Assembly (NCBI RefSeq): GCF_009857605.1
Contig: NZ_WWCT01000005.1
Coordinates: forward strand, 248,001 to 312,000
Direction: 5' to 3'
Length of the DNA stretch: 64,000 nucleotides
DNA from: Duganella levis
GTDB lineage: Bacteria > Pseudomonadota > Gammaproteobacteria > Burkholderiales > Burkholderiaceae_D
This document shows, one piece after another, positions 1 to 10,294 of the stretch. The first letter of the stretch is position 1, and each line of letters begins with the position of its first letter. Under the pieces are notes generated by a model. The model ran no database searches and was not told the origin of the DNA. It was given only the letters and a program-made list of their open reading frames with translations. The translations under genes were made by a program, and so were the position numbers.

Positions 1-661
1 AGCCCGCCGGCTTGGCGCGCAGGGCTTGCAGCTCATCTTCGCTGAGCGGATTTTCCTTGGTGGTCTTCAAGGTCCACAGCACCGACGTAATCGAAAACAC
101 CGCGCCGATCATGAAGGCGACGATGACGATCTGCGGAATATGGCTGCTGTTGACCGCATCCTTGTTCATACCCAGCCACACCAGCAGCGACGGCGTCAGG
201 TACGCCAGCGTTTGCCCCAGGCCGGTGAAGGCGCTCTGCGTCAGGAAGCCGATCGAGTGCTGCTCCGGTTGCAGCTTGTCGCTGACGAAGGCGCGGTACG
301 GCTCCATGGTGACGTTGTTGGCGGCATCGAGTATCCACAGCAGGCTGGCCGCCATCCACAGCGTGGGACTGAACGGCATCGCCAGCAGGCCAAGGCTGCA
401 CAGGATGGCGCCGATCAGGAAGTACGGCGTGCGCCGCCCCCAGCGCGTAACGGTGCGGTCGCTCATGGCGCCGATCAGCGGCTGCACCAGCAGGCCGGTC
501 ATCGGCCCCGCCAGCCACAGATACGGCAGGCTGGCTTCATCGGCGCCGAGGTATTTGTAGATGGGACTCATGCTGCTCTGCTGCAGACCGAAACTGAACT
601 GGATGCCGAAGAATCCAATGTTCATATTGACGATCTGCCAGAACGACAGCCGCGCTTTCAT
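1..661 (-). CDS. MFS sugar (sucrose/maltose-type) transporter, 3' part missing
   Basis: This is the N-terminal 220 residues of an inner-membrane sugar permease; the rest runs off the left edge. The protein starts [16 protein letters not shown] and shows the SLC45/SuxC-like pattern of the major facilitator superfamily: a loop-2 motif [14 protein letters not shown] after the second membrane segment, several hydrophobic segments, and a conserved EPYRAFVSD segment near residue 120. Its ATG overlaps the fructokinase stop codon by four bases (ATGA), so it is translationally coupled as the last visible gene of the sucrose cluster. By family and context it should carry sucrose from periplasm to cytoplasm. 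Substrate is inferred from the neighbouring amylosucrase; a maltose or related disaccharide is possible. Confidence 0.85.
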   Translation of the reverse strand, partial: MKARLSFWQIVNMNIGFFGIQFSFGLQQSSMSPIYKYLGADEASLPYLWLAGPMTGLLVQPLIGAMSDRTVTRWGRRTPYFLIGAILCSLGLLAMPFSPTLWMAASLLWILDAANNVTMEPYRAFVSDKLQPEQHSIGFLTQSAFTGLGQTLAYLTPSLLVWLGMNKDAVNSSHIPQIVIVAFMIGAVFSITSVLWTLKTTKENPLSEDELQALRAKPAG

Positions 662-1614
662 GACGCGGCTCCAGGCCGGATCGCGCCGCGCTGCCAGCTG
701 GCGATCCACGGCGCGTAGAAGCCGATATCGGCCGGCACCGCGCCGGACACGCCGCAAATGGCGCCGGCAAACGCATTCGCGCGCGCCAGCGTCAGCGCCA
801 TCGGCCAGCCTTGCGCCTGGCCGAACAGGAACACGGCGGAGAAAGCGTCGCCGGCGCCGACCGTGTCGATGATGCGCGGTGGCGGATGGCATTCATCGTT
901 GGCGGCGACCGCGCCATCGGCGCTGAAGTACAGCGCGCCGCGTTCGCCCAGCGTGACGATCAGACCTTGCAGGCCGAAGGTGCGCATCAGCGTCAGGCAG
1001 GCGTCGCGCAGTTCCGGACTGTCGGCCGCGCCGGTGCCGGGCTGCGTGTGGGTGTACCAGCGGAACAGATCCTTCAGCTCATCCTCGTTGACCTTGACGA
1101 TGTCGGCCAGCTTCAGCGACTCGTGCGCAATCCGTTCGGTGACCTGGCCTTCGCGCACATTGAGATCCAGATAGCGTTGCGCCGAAGTCGCCTCCAGCAT
1201 GGCGCGCAAGGCGGCGCGCGACTGTTCGTGGCGCTGCGCCATGGTGCCGAAGTAAATCACGTCCGGCTGGGCGACAGCCAGCGCCGCCAGTGCCGGCGCG
1301 GTGTCCACATAATCGTATGCTTGATCCGGCAGGATGATGAAGCGGTGGCCGTCCGCATTGCGCTCGACCACCACGCGCCCGGTGGCGCCGCGCTCATCGA
1401 CCTGCAACGCCGCTTCGCTCATACCGAAGCGCGCAAATTCGTCGCAAATCAGCGCGCCGTTGTTGTCGGCGCCAATCCGTGTGACCATCAGCGTGGCGAC
1501 GCCAAACGCCGCCAGATTGCGCGCCACATTGAATGGCGCGCCACCCACCACCTGCTCGGTGACGAAATCGTCCACCAGCGCTTCGCCGAAGACGGCAACG
1601 GTTTGTTTGCTCAT
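658..1614 (-). CDS. PfkB-family carbohydrate kinase, probable fructokinase
   Basis: A 318-residue ribokinase/PfkB-family sugar kinase. The N-terminal GEALVD segment, the VVGGAPFNVARNLAAFG sugar-binding region at residues 23-39 and the C-terminal DTVGAGDAFSA motif with the catalytic Asp are all present. Fructose is the expected substrate because the upstream amylosucrase releases fructose from sucrose; the product would be fructose 6-phosphate. It overlaps amylosucrase by four bases at its start and the MFS transporter by four bases at its end, so the three are one translationally coupled unit. The exact substrate is inference from context; the family assignment is firm. Confidence 0.88.
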   Translation of the reverse strand: MSKQTVAVFGEALVDDFVTEQVVGGAPFNVARNLAAFGVATLMVTRIGADNNGALICDEFARFGMSEAALQVDERGATGRVVVERNADGHRFIILPDQAYDYVDTAPALAALAVAQPDVIYFGTMAQRHEQSRAALRAMLEATSAQRYLDLNVREGQVTERIAHESLKLADIVKVNEDELKDLFRWYTHTQPGTGAADSPELRDACLTLMRTFGLQGLIVTLGERGALYFSADGAVAANDECHPPPRIIDTVGAGDAFSAVFLFGQAQGWPMALTLARANAFAGAICGVSGAVPADIGFYAPWIASWQRGAIRPGAAS

Positions 1615-3479
1615 GCTGTCGCTCCACGTTCCAGCCAGTGCATTGCGTACGGCGCCAGCGTCAGCGCGCCTTCCAGTATGCTCCCGTCCAGACAGTCGGT
1701 CCAGCGGCCTGGCAGCGCATAGGTCTGCGGCTGGCTGGAGAAATTCATCAGGGTCAGAAAACCTTCGCCGCGCGCCAGCGCCAGCATGCCGTCCGGCGCA
1801 TCGTCCAGCAGCGTGCGCGGTGCGCTGGCGGCCAGTTCGTCATGCTGGCGGCGCACCCGCACCAGGCGGATCAACGACTGGTACATCTGGCCGGCGCTGG
1901 CGCCGGTGTAGTCCCGGCCTTTCCAGCGCGCGCGGTCGAATTGCGGGCGTTGCAGCCAGCGGCTGTCCATCGCGTGCTGCGGACGATCCAGATAGCTGTA
2001 GTCGTTTTCCATCGCCAGCTCGTCGCCCATGTACAGCACCGGCAGCGCGCCGAAGCTCAGCGCCAGTCCATGCAGCAGTTGCAGGCGGCGCATCGCCAGT
2101 TCGCGCGACTCTTCGTTGTCGGCGGTCTGCAGGCCCGCCAGCGAAGCGGCCATGCCGTTGCTGCCGTGCGCCGCGTTCGGATCGGTACTCTGGAACGCCG
2201 CACCGGAGGCGTAGCTGCCTTCAGCGCCGGCGAAGAAGCGCGCCGCGCGCGCCAGCCGCGCATTCGGTTCCTGGCCGTCGGCCGCCGCTTCGGCGCGCAG
2301 CACGTTCCAGCCGATATCGTCGTGGCAGCGCACGTAACTGAGCCATGTGGCGGCCGGCGGCAGTGCCGGCGTATTGCGGATCACTTCGCGCAGCATGCCG
2401 GTGCCCTGCTCCGACAAAGCCAGCCAGCCGGCTGCCATCAGGCTGCTGTGGTAGGCGATGTGGCATTCGCGCGCGTCGGCGCTGCCCAGGTAGGCCGGCA
2501 GTTCGCGCGTCGGCACGATCGCTTCCGCCTTCAGCAGCACGCCCGGCGCCACGATATCGACGATCGCGCGCAGCGCTTGCAGGATCTGGTGCGCCTCCGG
2601 CTGGTTCATGCTGTTGGTGCCTTCGCGCTTCCACAGGAAGGCGGTGGAATCGAGGCGGAATACTTCGATGCCGCGATTGGCAAGGCGCAGCAGCGTGGCC
2701 GCCATCGCCGCGAACACCGCCGGGTTGGCGTAGTTCAGATCCCACTGGTAAGGATAGAAGGTACTCCACACCCAGCCGCCCATCTCGTCCACCGGGACGA
2801 AATTGCCCGGCGCGACTTGCGGGAACACCTGGCCCAGCGTGCGCTCGTAACGGTCCGGCATCTCGCGGTCCGGATAGGCCAGGAACATGGCGCGCGCCTG
2901 TTGATCGCCGGCTTTGGCGGCAACCGCCCACGCATGGTCGTCCGCCACGTGATTCAGGATGAAGTCCGAACACAGGCTGATGCCGGCCTCGCGCAATTGC
3001 GTGGTCAGCGCCAGCAGGTCGGCATTGGTGCCGAGCGCCGGTTCCACCTCATCGAAATTGGATACCGCAAAACCGCCGTCGTTCTCCCCCTGACGCGCGC
3101 GCAGGAACGGCAGCAGATGCAGATAGCTGGCGCCCATCTCCTGCAGGTACGGGATGCGCTCCGCCACGCCTTTCAAGTCGCCGCCGAAGTTCTGCACATA
3201 GGCGCAGTAACCCAGCATGCGTTGGCTGAGGAACCACTCCGGCTGCGCCGCGCGCTGCTCATCCAGCGCGCGCAGCGCCGACGGACGCGCCGCATACAGC
3301 TCGCCCAGCGATGCCATCAAATCGCCCAGCCATGCGTCGAAGTGCGGCTGCTCGCCATATAGCCCGGCCAGCAGCCGGCGCAGCACCGGCTCGCAGGAGG
3401 CCAGGCGCGGCAAGGCTTGCAGGCGCAGTTGATCGGGCAAGACCGCGAGCATGCGGGACGACTGTACGTTAGAAGGCAT
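1611..3479 (-). CDS. Amylosucrase (GH13 sucrose glucosyltransferase)
   Basis: Amylosucrase transfers the glucose of sucrose onto an alpha-1,4-glucan and frees fructose. The protein has the GH13 regions in order: DFILNHVADDH (region I), EVFRLDSTAFLW with the nucleophile Asp (II), LLKAEAI with the general acid Glu (III) and YVRCHDDIGW with the transition-state Asp (IV). About 622 residues from the chosen ATG is close to the Neisseria polysaccharea enzyme (636). No signal peptide is seen, so it is cytoplasmic. The frame stays open to 3527; I chose the ATG at 3479, which overlaps the receptor gene by 11 bases, because a start at 3527 would overlap by 59. No strong Shine-Dalgarno supports either, so the start is uncertain. 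Confidence 0.9.
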   Translation of the reverse strand: MPSNVQSSRMLAVLPDQLRLQALPRLASCEPVLRRLLAGLYGEQPHFDAWLGDLMASLGELYAARPSALRALDEQRAAQPEWFLSQRMLGYCAYVQNFGGDLKGVAERIPYLQEMGASYLHLLPFLRARQGENDGGFAVSNFDEVEPALGTNADLLALTTQLREAGISLCSDFILNHVADDHAWAVAAKAGDQQARAMFLAYPDREMPDRYERTLGQVFPQVAPGNFVPVDEMGGWVWSTFYPYQWDLNYANPAVFAAMAATLLRLANRGIEVFRLDSTAFLWKREGTNSMNQPEAHQILQALRAIVDIVAPGVLLKAEAIVPTRELPAYLGSADARECHIAYHSSLMAAGWLALSEQGTGMLREVIRNTPALPPAATWLSYVRCHDDIGWNVLRAEAAADGQEPNARLARAARFFAGAEGSYASGAAFQSTDPNAAHGSNGMAASLAGLQTADNEESRELAMRRLQLLHGLALSFGALPVLYMGDELAMENDYSYLDRPQHAMDSRWLQRPQFDRARWKGRDYTGASAGQMYQSLIRLVRVRRQHDELAASAPRTLLDDAPDGMLALARGEGFLTLMNFSSQPQTYALPGRWTDCLDGSILEGALTLAPYAMHWLERGATA

Positions 3480-5769
3480 AAGACAGGGAGACTTTCGCGG
3501 CGCGGCCGGAGATCGAACGGGCGGCATGGCCGTCGCTCTCTACTTCGGTGTAGCCGATCTTGTTGAACAAATTATTCACGCTCAGCGACAGCGTGGCTTT
3601 CTCCGTCACGCTGTAGTTGACGAAGGCGTTGACCACTTCATACGCCGGCAGGATGATGGTATGCGCATCGTCGCCCCACGACTTGCCGGTGCCGATCAAG
3701 CTGGCGCCGACGACGGCTTTGTCGAAGGTGTAGGTCGGCGCGATCTGGTAGATGTACTTGGCCTGGCGGCGCGGCGTGTTGCCGATGTTGGCCACGTCCG
3801 CCGCAGCGGTGCCGGTGATCTTGGCGTCGGTATAGGTCATGCCGCCGGTGATGCGGAAGCCGCCCAGGTTGTAAGCGCCTTCCAGTTCCACACCCTTGGC
3901 GTCGTACTTGTTGGAAGTGCTGCGCTGCGTGGTGGCTTCATAATTGCTCTCATCGGTCTTGGCCTGGAACAGCGTGACGAAGGTGCTGACGCCTCCACTC
4001 CGCCATTTCACGCCACCCTCGACCTGCTTGACGGTGTTGATGTTGATCGGCGCGCTGCCATCCAGCGGCGTGCCAAACAGGATGCGGTCGGCATTGAAGG
4101 CCACGCCGTCGCTGACGCGCGCAAACAGCGCCAGGCTTTTGGTGATGGCGTAGTTGCCGCCCACCGAATACGAGTTGTGGTTGATCTTGTAGTCGACCAG
4201 CTGCTCGGTGGCAGGATCGTAGCGCAGCGCGCCGCCATTGGCCGCGCTGGCGGTGGCGATGTTGGCGGTGCCGGTGGCGCGCTGACGATCCTGGCGCACG
4301 CTGGCGTCCAGGTTCAGCGGGCCGGCTTCATAGCCCACGTTCAGATACGGCGACGTCAGTTTGTATTCCATGTCGACCGCGCGCGAGCAGCAGGCGCCGA
4401 AGGCCGGTCCCACCAGGCCGGGCGTGGTGCTGGCGGTTTGCAGCAGCGCCGGTTTGTCGCCGGTTTCCTGCATCAGATATTCGTTGAAGTTCCAGGTCAG
4501 CGCCAGCTTTTGCGTCGACAGGTACAGGCCGGCGGTGGTGGTCAGCTTGGAACCGTCGGCCAGCTTGAAGGTCTTGGCCAGCTTGGTGTCGTTCAGCGTA
4601 TTGCCGGCGTCGTCGATCGAGGTGTTGAACACCACGGCGGAGAAGGCGCGGCCATTGTAGGCCTGGCCTTTTTGCGGGCCGGTGGCGAACACGTAATTGC
4701 CCAGCGTGCCGCTGTTGCCGGCGAAGATGCCGCTGAAGCGGCCGCTGTTGCTGGCGGCGCGGAATTTGTCGCTCAGGTTCCAGCCATCGCCCAGATCGAA
4801 CGAACCTTCCAGGCCCAGCGTATCGCTCTTGACGTGCAGGCCGTCGTTGACGTTGGTCGAGACCGGCGTGTTGTTCTTGCCCAGCGTGACATCGCGTACC
4901 CAGTACGGCGAGTAGAAGCTGACCGTGCGCGGATCGATGCCGGGAATTTCCTGGATCTGGTGATTGACCACGTTCACCGGCACCGGCAGCGCGGTCGGCG
5001 CCTTGTCGTCCAGGTGCTTGAACGACAGACGGATAAAGCCATTGTCCAGTTCATGCGTGATATTGCCGCGAATCTGGCCGCCGTCCTCGGTGCTCATGCC
5101 GGTGTTGCGCACGCCTTCGCCGGTGCGGTAGCTGCCGCCGATGAAGAAGCGGGTCTTGTCGGAGATCGGCGCGCCGTAGTCGAAGTCGTAGCGGGTTTCG
5201 TCGTAGCCCAGGCCGCGGCTGATGCCGATATGGCCGCCCTTCTCTTCGCCGGTCTTGGTGATGAAGTTGACGATGCCGCCCGGCGCATTGGTGGCCAGCG
5301 TGGAGGCCGAGCCGCCGCGCACCACTTCCAGGTGGTCCAGCGTGCCGTCGATGCGCACGAAGCTGTCCGGCGTGGCGAAATTGAAGTCGCCGAATTGCAG
5401 CACCGGCAGGCCGTCTTCCTGGATCTGCACATAGCGCGCGCCGCCGGCCGAAATCGGCACGCCGCGCACGGTGATGTTGGCGTTGCCCTCGCCGCCCGAC
5501 GATTCCGAGCGCACGCCCGGCACCGAGCGCAGCACCTCGGCGGCGCTGAGCGGCGCGGCGTTCTTGATGGCGTCGCCTTCGAGGGTGGAGATGGAGACGC
5601 TGGTCTTCATCTTGGACGAAGCGCCGCTGGTGCCGGTGACCACCACCCGCTCCATGTTCAGGCCGTCGGCCGGCGGCGGGGTCTCTTGCGCGGTGGCGCC
5701 GTTCATGTGCAGCAGGGCAGTTGCGACAGCGGCAGCGATGCCGCCCAGTTTGAGGGTGCGGTGTTCCAT
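3469..5769 (-). CDS. TonB-dependent outer-membrane receptor (SuxA-like)
   Basis: A 766-residue TonB-dependent transporter. It has a signal peptide ending near ATAQ (residues 1-28), a TonB-box-like MERVVVTG segment at about 39-46, a plug domain (LRSVPGVRSESSGGEGN, VRGGSASTLATNAPGG) and a beta-barrel ending in the typical aromatic residue (SLSYAF). It is first in the sucrose operon, just downstream of the lacI gene and its operator. The layout matches the Xanthomonas sux locus, where the receptor brings sucrose through the outer membrane. Substrate specificity here is inferred from that context. The start is preceded by GGAGA. Confidence 0.88.
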   Translation of the reverse strand: MEHRTLKLGGIAAAVATALLHMNGATAQETPPPADGLNMERVVVTGTSGASSKMKTSVSISTLEGDAIKNAAPLSAAEVLRSVPGVRSESSGGEGNANITVRGVPISAGGARYVQIQEDGLPVLQFGDFNFATPDSFVRIDGTLDHLEVVRGGSASTLATNAPGGIVNFITKTGEEKGGHIGISRGLGYDETRYDFDYGAPISDKTRFFIGGSYRTGEGVRNTGMSTEDGGQIRGNITHELDNGFIRLSFKHLDDKAPTALPVPVNVVNHQIQEIPGIDPRTVSFYSPYWVRDVTLGKNNTPVSTNVNDGLHVKSDTLGLEGSFDLGDGWNLSDKFRAASNSGRFSGIFAGNSGTLGNYVFATGPQKGQAYNGRAFSAVVFNTSIDDAGNTLNDTKLAKTFKLADGSKLTTTAGLYLSTQKLALTWNFNEYLMQETGDKPALLQTASTTPGLVGPAFGACCSRAVDMEYKLTSPYLNVGYEAGPLNLDASVRQDRQRATGTANIATASAANGGALRYDPATEQLVDYKINHNSYSVGGNYAITKSLALFARVSDGVAFNADRILFGTPLDGSAPININTVKQVEGGVKWRSGGVSTFVTLFQAKTDESNYEATTQRSTSNKYDAKGVELEGAYNLGGFRITGGMTYTDAKITGTAAADVANIGNTPRRQAKYIYQIAPTYTFDKAVVGASLIGTGKSWGDDAHTIILPAYEVVNAFVNYSVTEKATLSLSVNNLFNKIGYTEVESDGHAARSISGRAAKVSLSYAF

Positions 5770-5820
5770 GTGTCGTCTCCAGTATTTTTTAGCCTGCTAC
5801 TTTATTGAGCAGGTGAACGC

Positions 5821-5849
5821 ATTATGCAATCGATTGCATAAACTTGCAA
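5821..5849 (-). promoter_or_regulatory. Promoter of the sucrose operon (TonB receptor gene)
   Basis: On the minus strand TTGCAA (5849-5844) and CATAAT (5826-5821) are separated by exactly 17 bases, a good sigma-70 match. The 18-bp LacI-type palindrome at 5823-5840 fills most of the spacer and runs into the -10 box. A repressor bound there would exclude RNA polymerase, which fits the adjacent LacI-family gene. The receptor start codon at 5769 lies about 50 bases downstream. Confidence 0.65.
5823..5840. promoter_or_regulatory. LacI-family operator, 18-bp perfect palindrome
   Basis: TATGCAATCGATTGCATA is a perfect inverted repeat with the central CG step typical of LacI/GalR operators. It overlaps the spacer and -10 of the receptor promoter. 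The most likely ligand protein is the LacI regulator encoded just upstream. Confidence 0.75.
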
Positions 5850-5880
5850 AATAATTTTTTGTAACGGGTTTTAGTCCCAT

Positions 5881-5894
5881 TGCAATCGGTTGCA
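5881..5894. promoter_or_regulatory. Second, imperfect LacI-type operator half-match
   Basis: TGCAATCGGTTGCA repeats the core of the main operator with one mismatch in symmetry. It lies 56 bases from it centre to centre and four bases past the lacI stop codon. Two sites at this spacing could allow cooperative binding or looping. The function is inferred from similarity to the main operator. Confidence 0.45.
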
Positions 5895-5898
5895 CAAA

Positions 5899-6933
5899 TC
5901 AGACAGTGCTGGCGCGGACGATCAGTTGGGTAGGCAGTTGCAATGAAGGCGCGGGACGGCCTTCGGTGAGTTCCAGCAGCGACGCGACCAGCGCGCGGCC
6001 GGCCTCCTGGATCGGCTGCTGGACGGTGGTCAGCGGCGGGTGGAAGTAGCTGGACAGCGGAATATCGTCATAGCCGACCACCGCCACCCGGCCCGGCACG
6101 TCCAGCCCGTGCTGGCGGAAGGCGTTGATGGCGCTCATGGCCATCAGGTCGCTGCCGGCGAACACGGCGTCGAACGCCACGCCACGCCCCAGCAATTCTT
6201 CAGCCGCCAGGCGGCCGCCGTCCGGCACAAACGACGCCGGCACCAGCAAGGCCGGATCGGCAGCGAGGCCGGCCGCCGCCAGCGCCTGGCACAAGCCGGC
6301 GTAGCGCTGGCCGATTTCCGGCAGGTTGATGTCGCCGAAGAAAGCGATCCGCTGGCGGCCCTGCGCCAGCAAATGGGCGCCGGCCAGCTGGCCGCCGGCC
6401 AGGTTGTCGCCGCCGACGGTGCAATACAGCTGCTGCGGCAGTTGCGCGCCCCACACCACGATCGGCACATGGCGCGCGGCCAGCTGGTTCAATTGGTCAT
6501 GGTGGCGCCACTGGCCGATCAGCACGATGCCGATCACGCGGCCGGTATCGAAAGGCGCGGCGGCCGCGTCCAGTTCGCTGGCATCGACGCGCGACACCAG
6601 CATGTCGAAGCCCTGTTCGGTCAGCGCATCGGCCAGGCTGCCCAGCATCGCCAGGAAAAACGGATCGGACAGATGCTGGCGCGTGGCCGGGTCGTACGGC
6701 ACCACCACGCCGACGGTGCGGTTCTGCTTCATGCGCAGGTTCTGCGCGCCGATGTTGATGTTGTATTTGAGCGAACGCGCCAGCTCCATGACGCGGGTGC
6801 GCGTCTCTTCGCTGATCAGCTTGCTGCCGGCCAGCGCGCGCGACACGGTCGAGGTGGACACGCCGGCCAGCCGCGCAATGTCGGCCATCTGCAGGCGCCG
6901 GCTGTCTGCCTCTGGCGGCGTGGTCTTGGGCAT
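5899..6933 (-). CDS. LacI-family transcriptional regulator of the sucrose locus (SuxR-like)
   Basis: A 344-residue LacI/GalR-type repressor. The helix-turn-helix is at residues 16-36 (MADIARLAGVSTSTVSRAL), followed by the hinge helix region (VMELARSLKYNINIGAQNLR) and a periplasmic-binding-protein-like effector domain from about residue 70. The gene lies immediately upstream of the receptor, amylosucrase, fructokinase and transporter genes, and a palindromic operator occurs in the gap between it and the receptor. It probably represses the locus until sucrose or a derivative is present. Only three bases separate its start from the glutathione transferase stop upstream, so it may be co-transcribed with that gene. 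Confidence 0.88.
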   Translation of the reverse strand: MPKTTPPEADSRRLQMADIARLAGVSTSTVSRALAGSKLISEETRTRVMELARSLKYNINIGAQNLRMKQNRTVGVVVPYDPATRQHLSDPFFLAMLGSLADALTEQGFDMLVSRVDASELDAAAAPFDTGRVIGIVLIGQWRHHDQLNQLAARHVPIVVWGAQLPQQLYCTVGGDNLAGGQLAGAHLLAQGRQRIAFFGDINLPEIGQRYAGLCQALAAAGLAADPALLVPASFVPDGGRLAAEELLGRGVAFDAVFAGSDLMAMSAINAFRQHGLDVPGRVAVVGYDDIPLSSYFHPPLTTVQQPIQEAGRALVASLLELTEGRPAPSLQLPTQLIVRASTV

Positions 6934-6936
6934 GGC

Positions 6937-7545
6937 TTACGCCGGCAGCGTGTCCTTGAACGACTGGCGTTCGGACAGCTTATCGTACAGCTTGGCCAGG
7001 TTGGCGTAGTCGTCGCGCCAGGTGATTTCCGGGAAGCGGAACGACAGCCAGCCCAGCGTGCAACCGACCGCCACATCGGCCAGCGAGTAATGGATGCCGT
7101 TGCAATAGGCCTGCTCACCCAGCTTGTCGGACAGCGTCTTCAGGCCCAGTTCGACCTTGCGCATCTGGCGCGCCATCCACTCTTCGCTTTGCTTCTCCGG
7201 CGGCCGCATGGTGCGCTCCAGGCGCACGCTGACGGCGGCGTCCAGCATGCCATCGGCCAGCGCTTCCCAGCACTTGACGTCGGCGCGGTCGCGGCCGTTC
7301 GGCGGCAGCAGCTTGCAGACCGGCGTCAGCGTATCGAGATACTCGACCATCACGCGCGAATCGATCATCACCGTGCCATCTTCCATGATCAGGCTCGGCA
7401 CTTTGCCCAGCGGATTAAACTGGTTGATGATGGTGTCGGCCGCCCACACATTCTCCAGTTCAAACTGGCAATCGAGCTTTTTTTCCGCGAGCACGACACG
7501 AACCTTGCGGACATAAGGGCTGGCGAGGGAACCGATGAGTTTCAT
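6937..7545 (-). CDS. Glutathione S-transferase family protein (YibF-like)
   Basis: A 202-residue soluble GST-fold protein. The N-terminal thioredoxin-like domain opens MKLIGSLASPYVRKVRV with the SP-x-RK pattern of the YibF group, followed by FNPLGKVPSLI (cis-proline loop) and IDSRVMVEYLD. An all-helical C-terminal domain carries SLADVAVGCTLGWLSFR. A GTG six bases upstream (7551) could also start translation; I chose the ATG because it matches the usual family N-terminus. No clear Shine-Dalgarno is seen. Substrate unknown. Confidence 0.85.
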   Translation of the reverse strand: MKLIGSLASPYVRKVRVVLAEKKLDCQFELENVWAADTIINQFNPLGKVPSLIMEDGTVMIDSRVMVEYLDTLTPVCKLLPPNGRDRADVKCWEALADGMLDAAVSVRLERTMRPPEKQSEEWMARQMRKVELGLKTLSDKLGEQAYCNGIHYSLADVAVGCTLGWLSFRFPEITWRDDYANLAKLYDKLSERQSFKDTLPA

Positions 7546-7611
7546 AGACACTTATAGAGGAAGAACAGGCTTCAGTATAACATCGGCGGCTTGGGCGGCC
7601 GCCAATGGTAA

Positions 7612-9027
<1,416 letters not shown>

Positions 9028-9053
9028 TGTAGATAAGAAATTTGTTCTACACT

Positions 9054-9089
9054 AGCCCCGCCGGCTTCCACGTCGCGGGGCTTTTTTTT
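9054..9089 (+). terminator. Rho-independent terminator of purB
   Basis: An eight-base-pair perfect GC-rich stem (AGCCCCGC with GCGGGGCT), a 13-base loop and a run of eight T follow the purB stop codon by 26 bases. Confidence 0.9.
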
Positions 9090-9162
9090 GCCCTGGCAAG
9101 CGCACATCGGATTTCTTTGGTATATTTAGTCCTAACACGTACTATTTCCTCGGAGCCGCTTT

Positions 9163-9690
9163 ATGCCACGCTATACCAAAACCGCAATGCTGCTGCACTG
9201 GCTGGTCGCCTTGCTCATCATCGCTACTTTCTTCCTCGGCCTGTCCATGGTCGCGATCCACGGCTTTTCGCCGACCAAGCTGAAATACTTCTCCTGGCAC
9301 AAATGGATGGGTGTGACGGTGTTTGCGCTGGCCGTGCTGCGCGTGCTGTGGCGCGTCACGCACAAGCCGCCGGCCAAGCTGGCGTCCATTCCCGACTGGC
9401 AGCACATGATCGCCGAAGGCATGCATTACCTGCTGTACTTCCTGATCTTCGCGGTGCCGCTGTCGGGCTACTTCTACACCTATGCGGCCGGCGTGCCGGT
9501 GGTCTACCTGGGCCTGTGGCAGATGCCGGCCGTGATGGCGGCTAATCCTGAACTTAAGCCAATCTTACAAAATGTCCATTATATTTTGACCATGACCATG
9601 GCGGCCGCAGTGGTCGCTCATGCCCTGGCCGCACTGAAGCATCACTTCATCGACCGCGACGTGACGCTGAAACGCATGTTGCCGCTGTAA
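9163..9690 (+). CDS. Cytochrome b561 family protein
   Basis: A 175-residue four-helix membrane cytochrome. Candidate haem-ligand histidines lie in the helices: LLHWLV near residue 12, SWHKWMG near 46, GMHYLLYF near 87 and VVAHALAALKHHF near 147. It is likely to pass electrons from the quinone pool to a periplasmic partner. It is followed 25 bases later by two YceI-family genes, a frequent partnership in proteobacteria that suggests handling of an isoprenoid quinone. A GGAG motif precedes the ATG. Confidence 0.9.
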   Translation: MPRYTKTAMLLHWLVALLIIATFFLGLSMVAIHGFSPTKLKYFSWHKWMGVTVFALAVLRVLWRVTHKPPAKLASIPDWQHMIAEGMHYLLYFLIFAVPLSGYFYTYAAGVPVVYLGLWQMPAVMAANPELKPILQNVHYILTMTMAAAVVAHALAALKHHFIDRDVTLKRMLPL

Positions 9691-9715
9691 TCCCACCCAT
9701 CCACTGGAGCTTTAT

Positions 9716-10270
9716 ATGAACACCATTAAAAAAATCGCCCTCGTATCCATGCTGGGTATCGCCTTTGCCGCCAGCGCCGCCGCCCTGAAAACCGATCCGG
9801 CCAAGAGCACCGTCACCGCCACCTTCAAGCAAATGAACGTGCCGGTCGATGCCAAGTTCAAGAAATTCACCGCCAACATCGACTACGACGCCGCCAAGCC
9901 GGACGCCGCCAAAGCCACCGTGGAAGTCGAGACCGGCAGCATGGACCTGGGCGATCCGGAGTACAACAAGGAAGTGACCAAGAAAGAATGGTTCAACGCC
10001 GCCCAGTTCCCGAAAGCGACCTTCGTGTCGTCGTCGATCAAGAGCGCCGGCGCCGGCAAGCTGACCGTGACCGGCAAGCTGACCATCAAGGGCAAGGCCA
10101 CCGACGTCAGCTTCCCGCTGACCGTCAAGGCCGATGGCAAGAACCAGGTGTTTGACGGCGTGCTGCCGATCAAACGCCTGGCCTACAACATCGGCGAAGG
10201 CGAATGGAAAGACACCAGCATGGTGGCCGATGATGTCGCCATCAAGTTCCACGTCGTCGCAGCACAATAA
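9716..10270 (+). CDS. YceI family periplasmic protein (first copy)
   Basis: A 184-residue exported protein with a signal peptide cleaved after about residue 21 and a YceI lipocalin-like barrel (DPAKSTVTATFKQMNVPVDAKF, then MDLGDPEYNKEVTKKEWFNAAQFPKATF). YceI proteins bind long polyisoprenoids such as quinones. It is the middle gene of a b561-yceI-yceI cassette and has a good GGAG ribosome binding site. The exact ligand is unknown. Confidence 0.9.
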   Translation: MNTIKKIALVSMLGIAFAASAAALKTDPAKSTVTATFKQMNVPVDAKFKKFTANIDYDAAKPDAAKATVEVETGSMDLGDPEYNKEVTKKEWFNAAQFPKATFVSSSIKSAGAGKLTVTGKLTIKGKATDVSFPLTVKADGKNQVFDGVLPIKRLAYNIGEGEWKDTSMVADDVAIKFHVVAAQ

Positions 10271-10294
10271 CCCCACCAACGGAGACACCATAAG

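Noticed and set aside
3451..5808. Very long open frame antisense to the TonB receptor
   Set aside because: It mirrors the receptor gene, has no recognisable domain and a composition typical of the opposite-strand frame in high-GC genes.
9042..9545. Open frame overlapping the purB terminator and the b561 gene
   Set aside because: It runs through a strong terminator and is a shadow of the cytochrome gene, which has the haem-ligand pattern.
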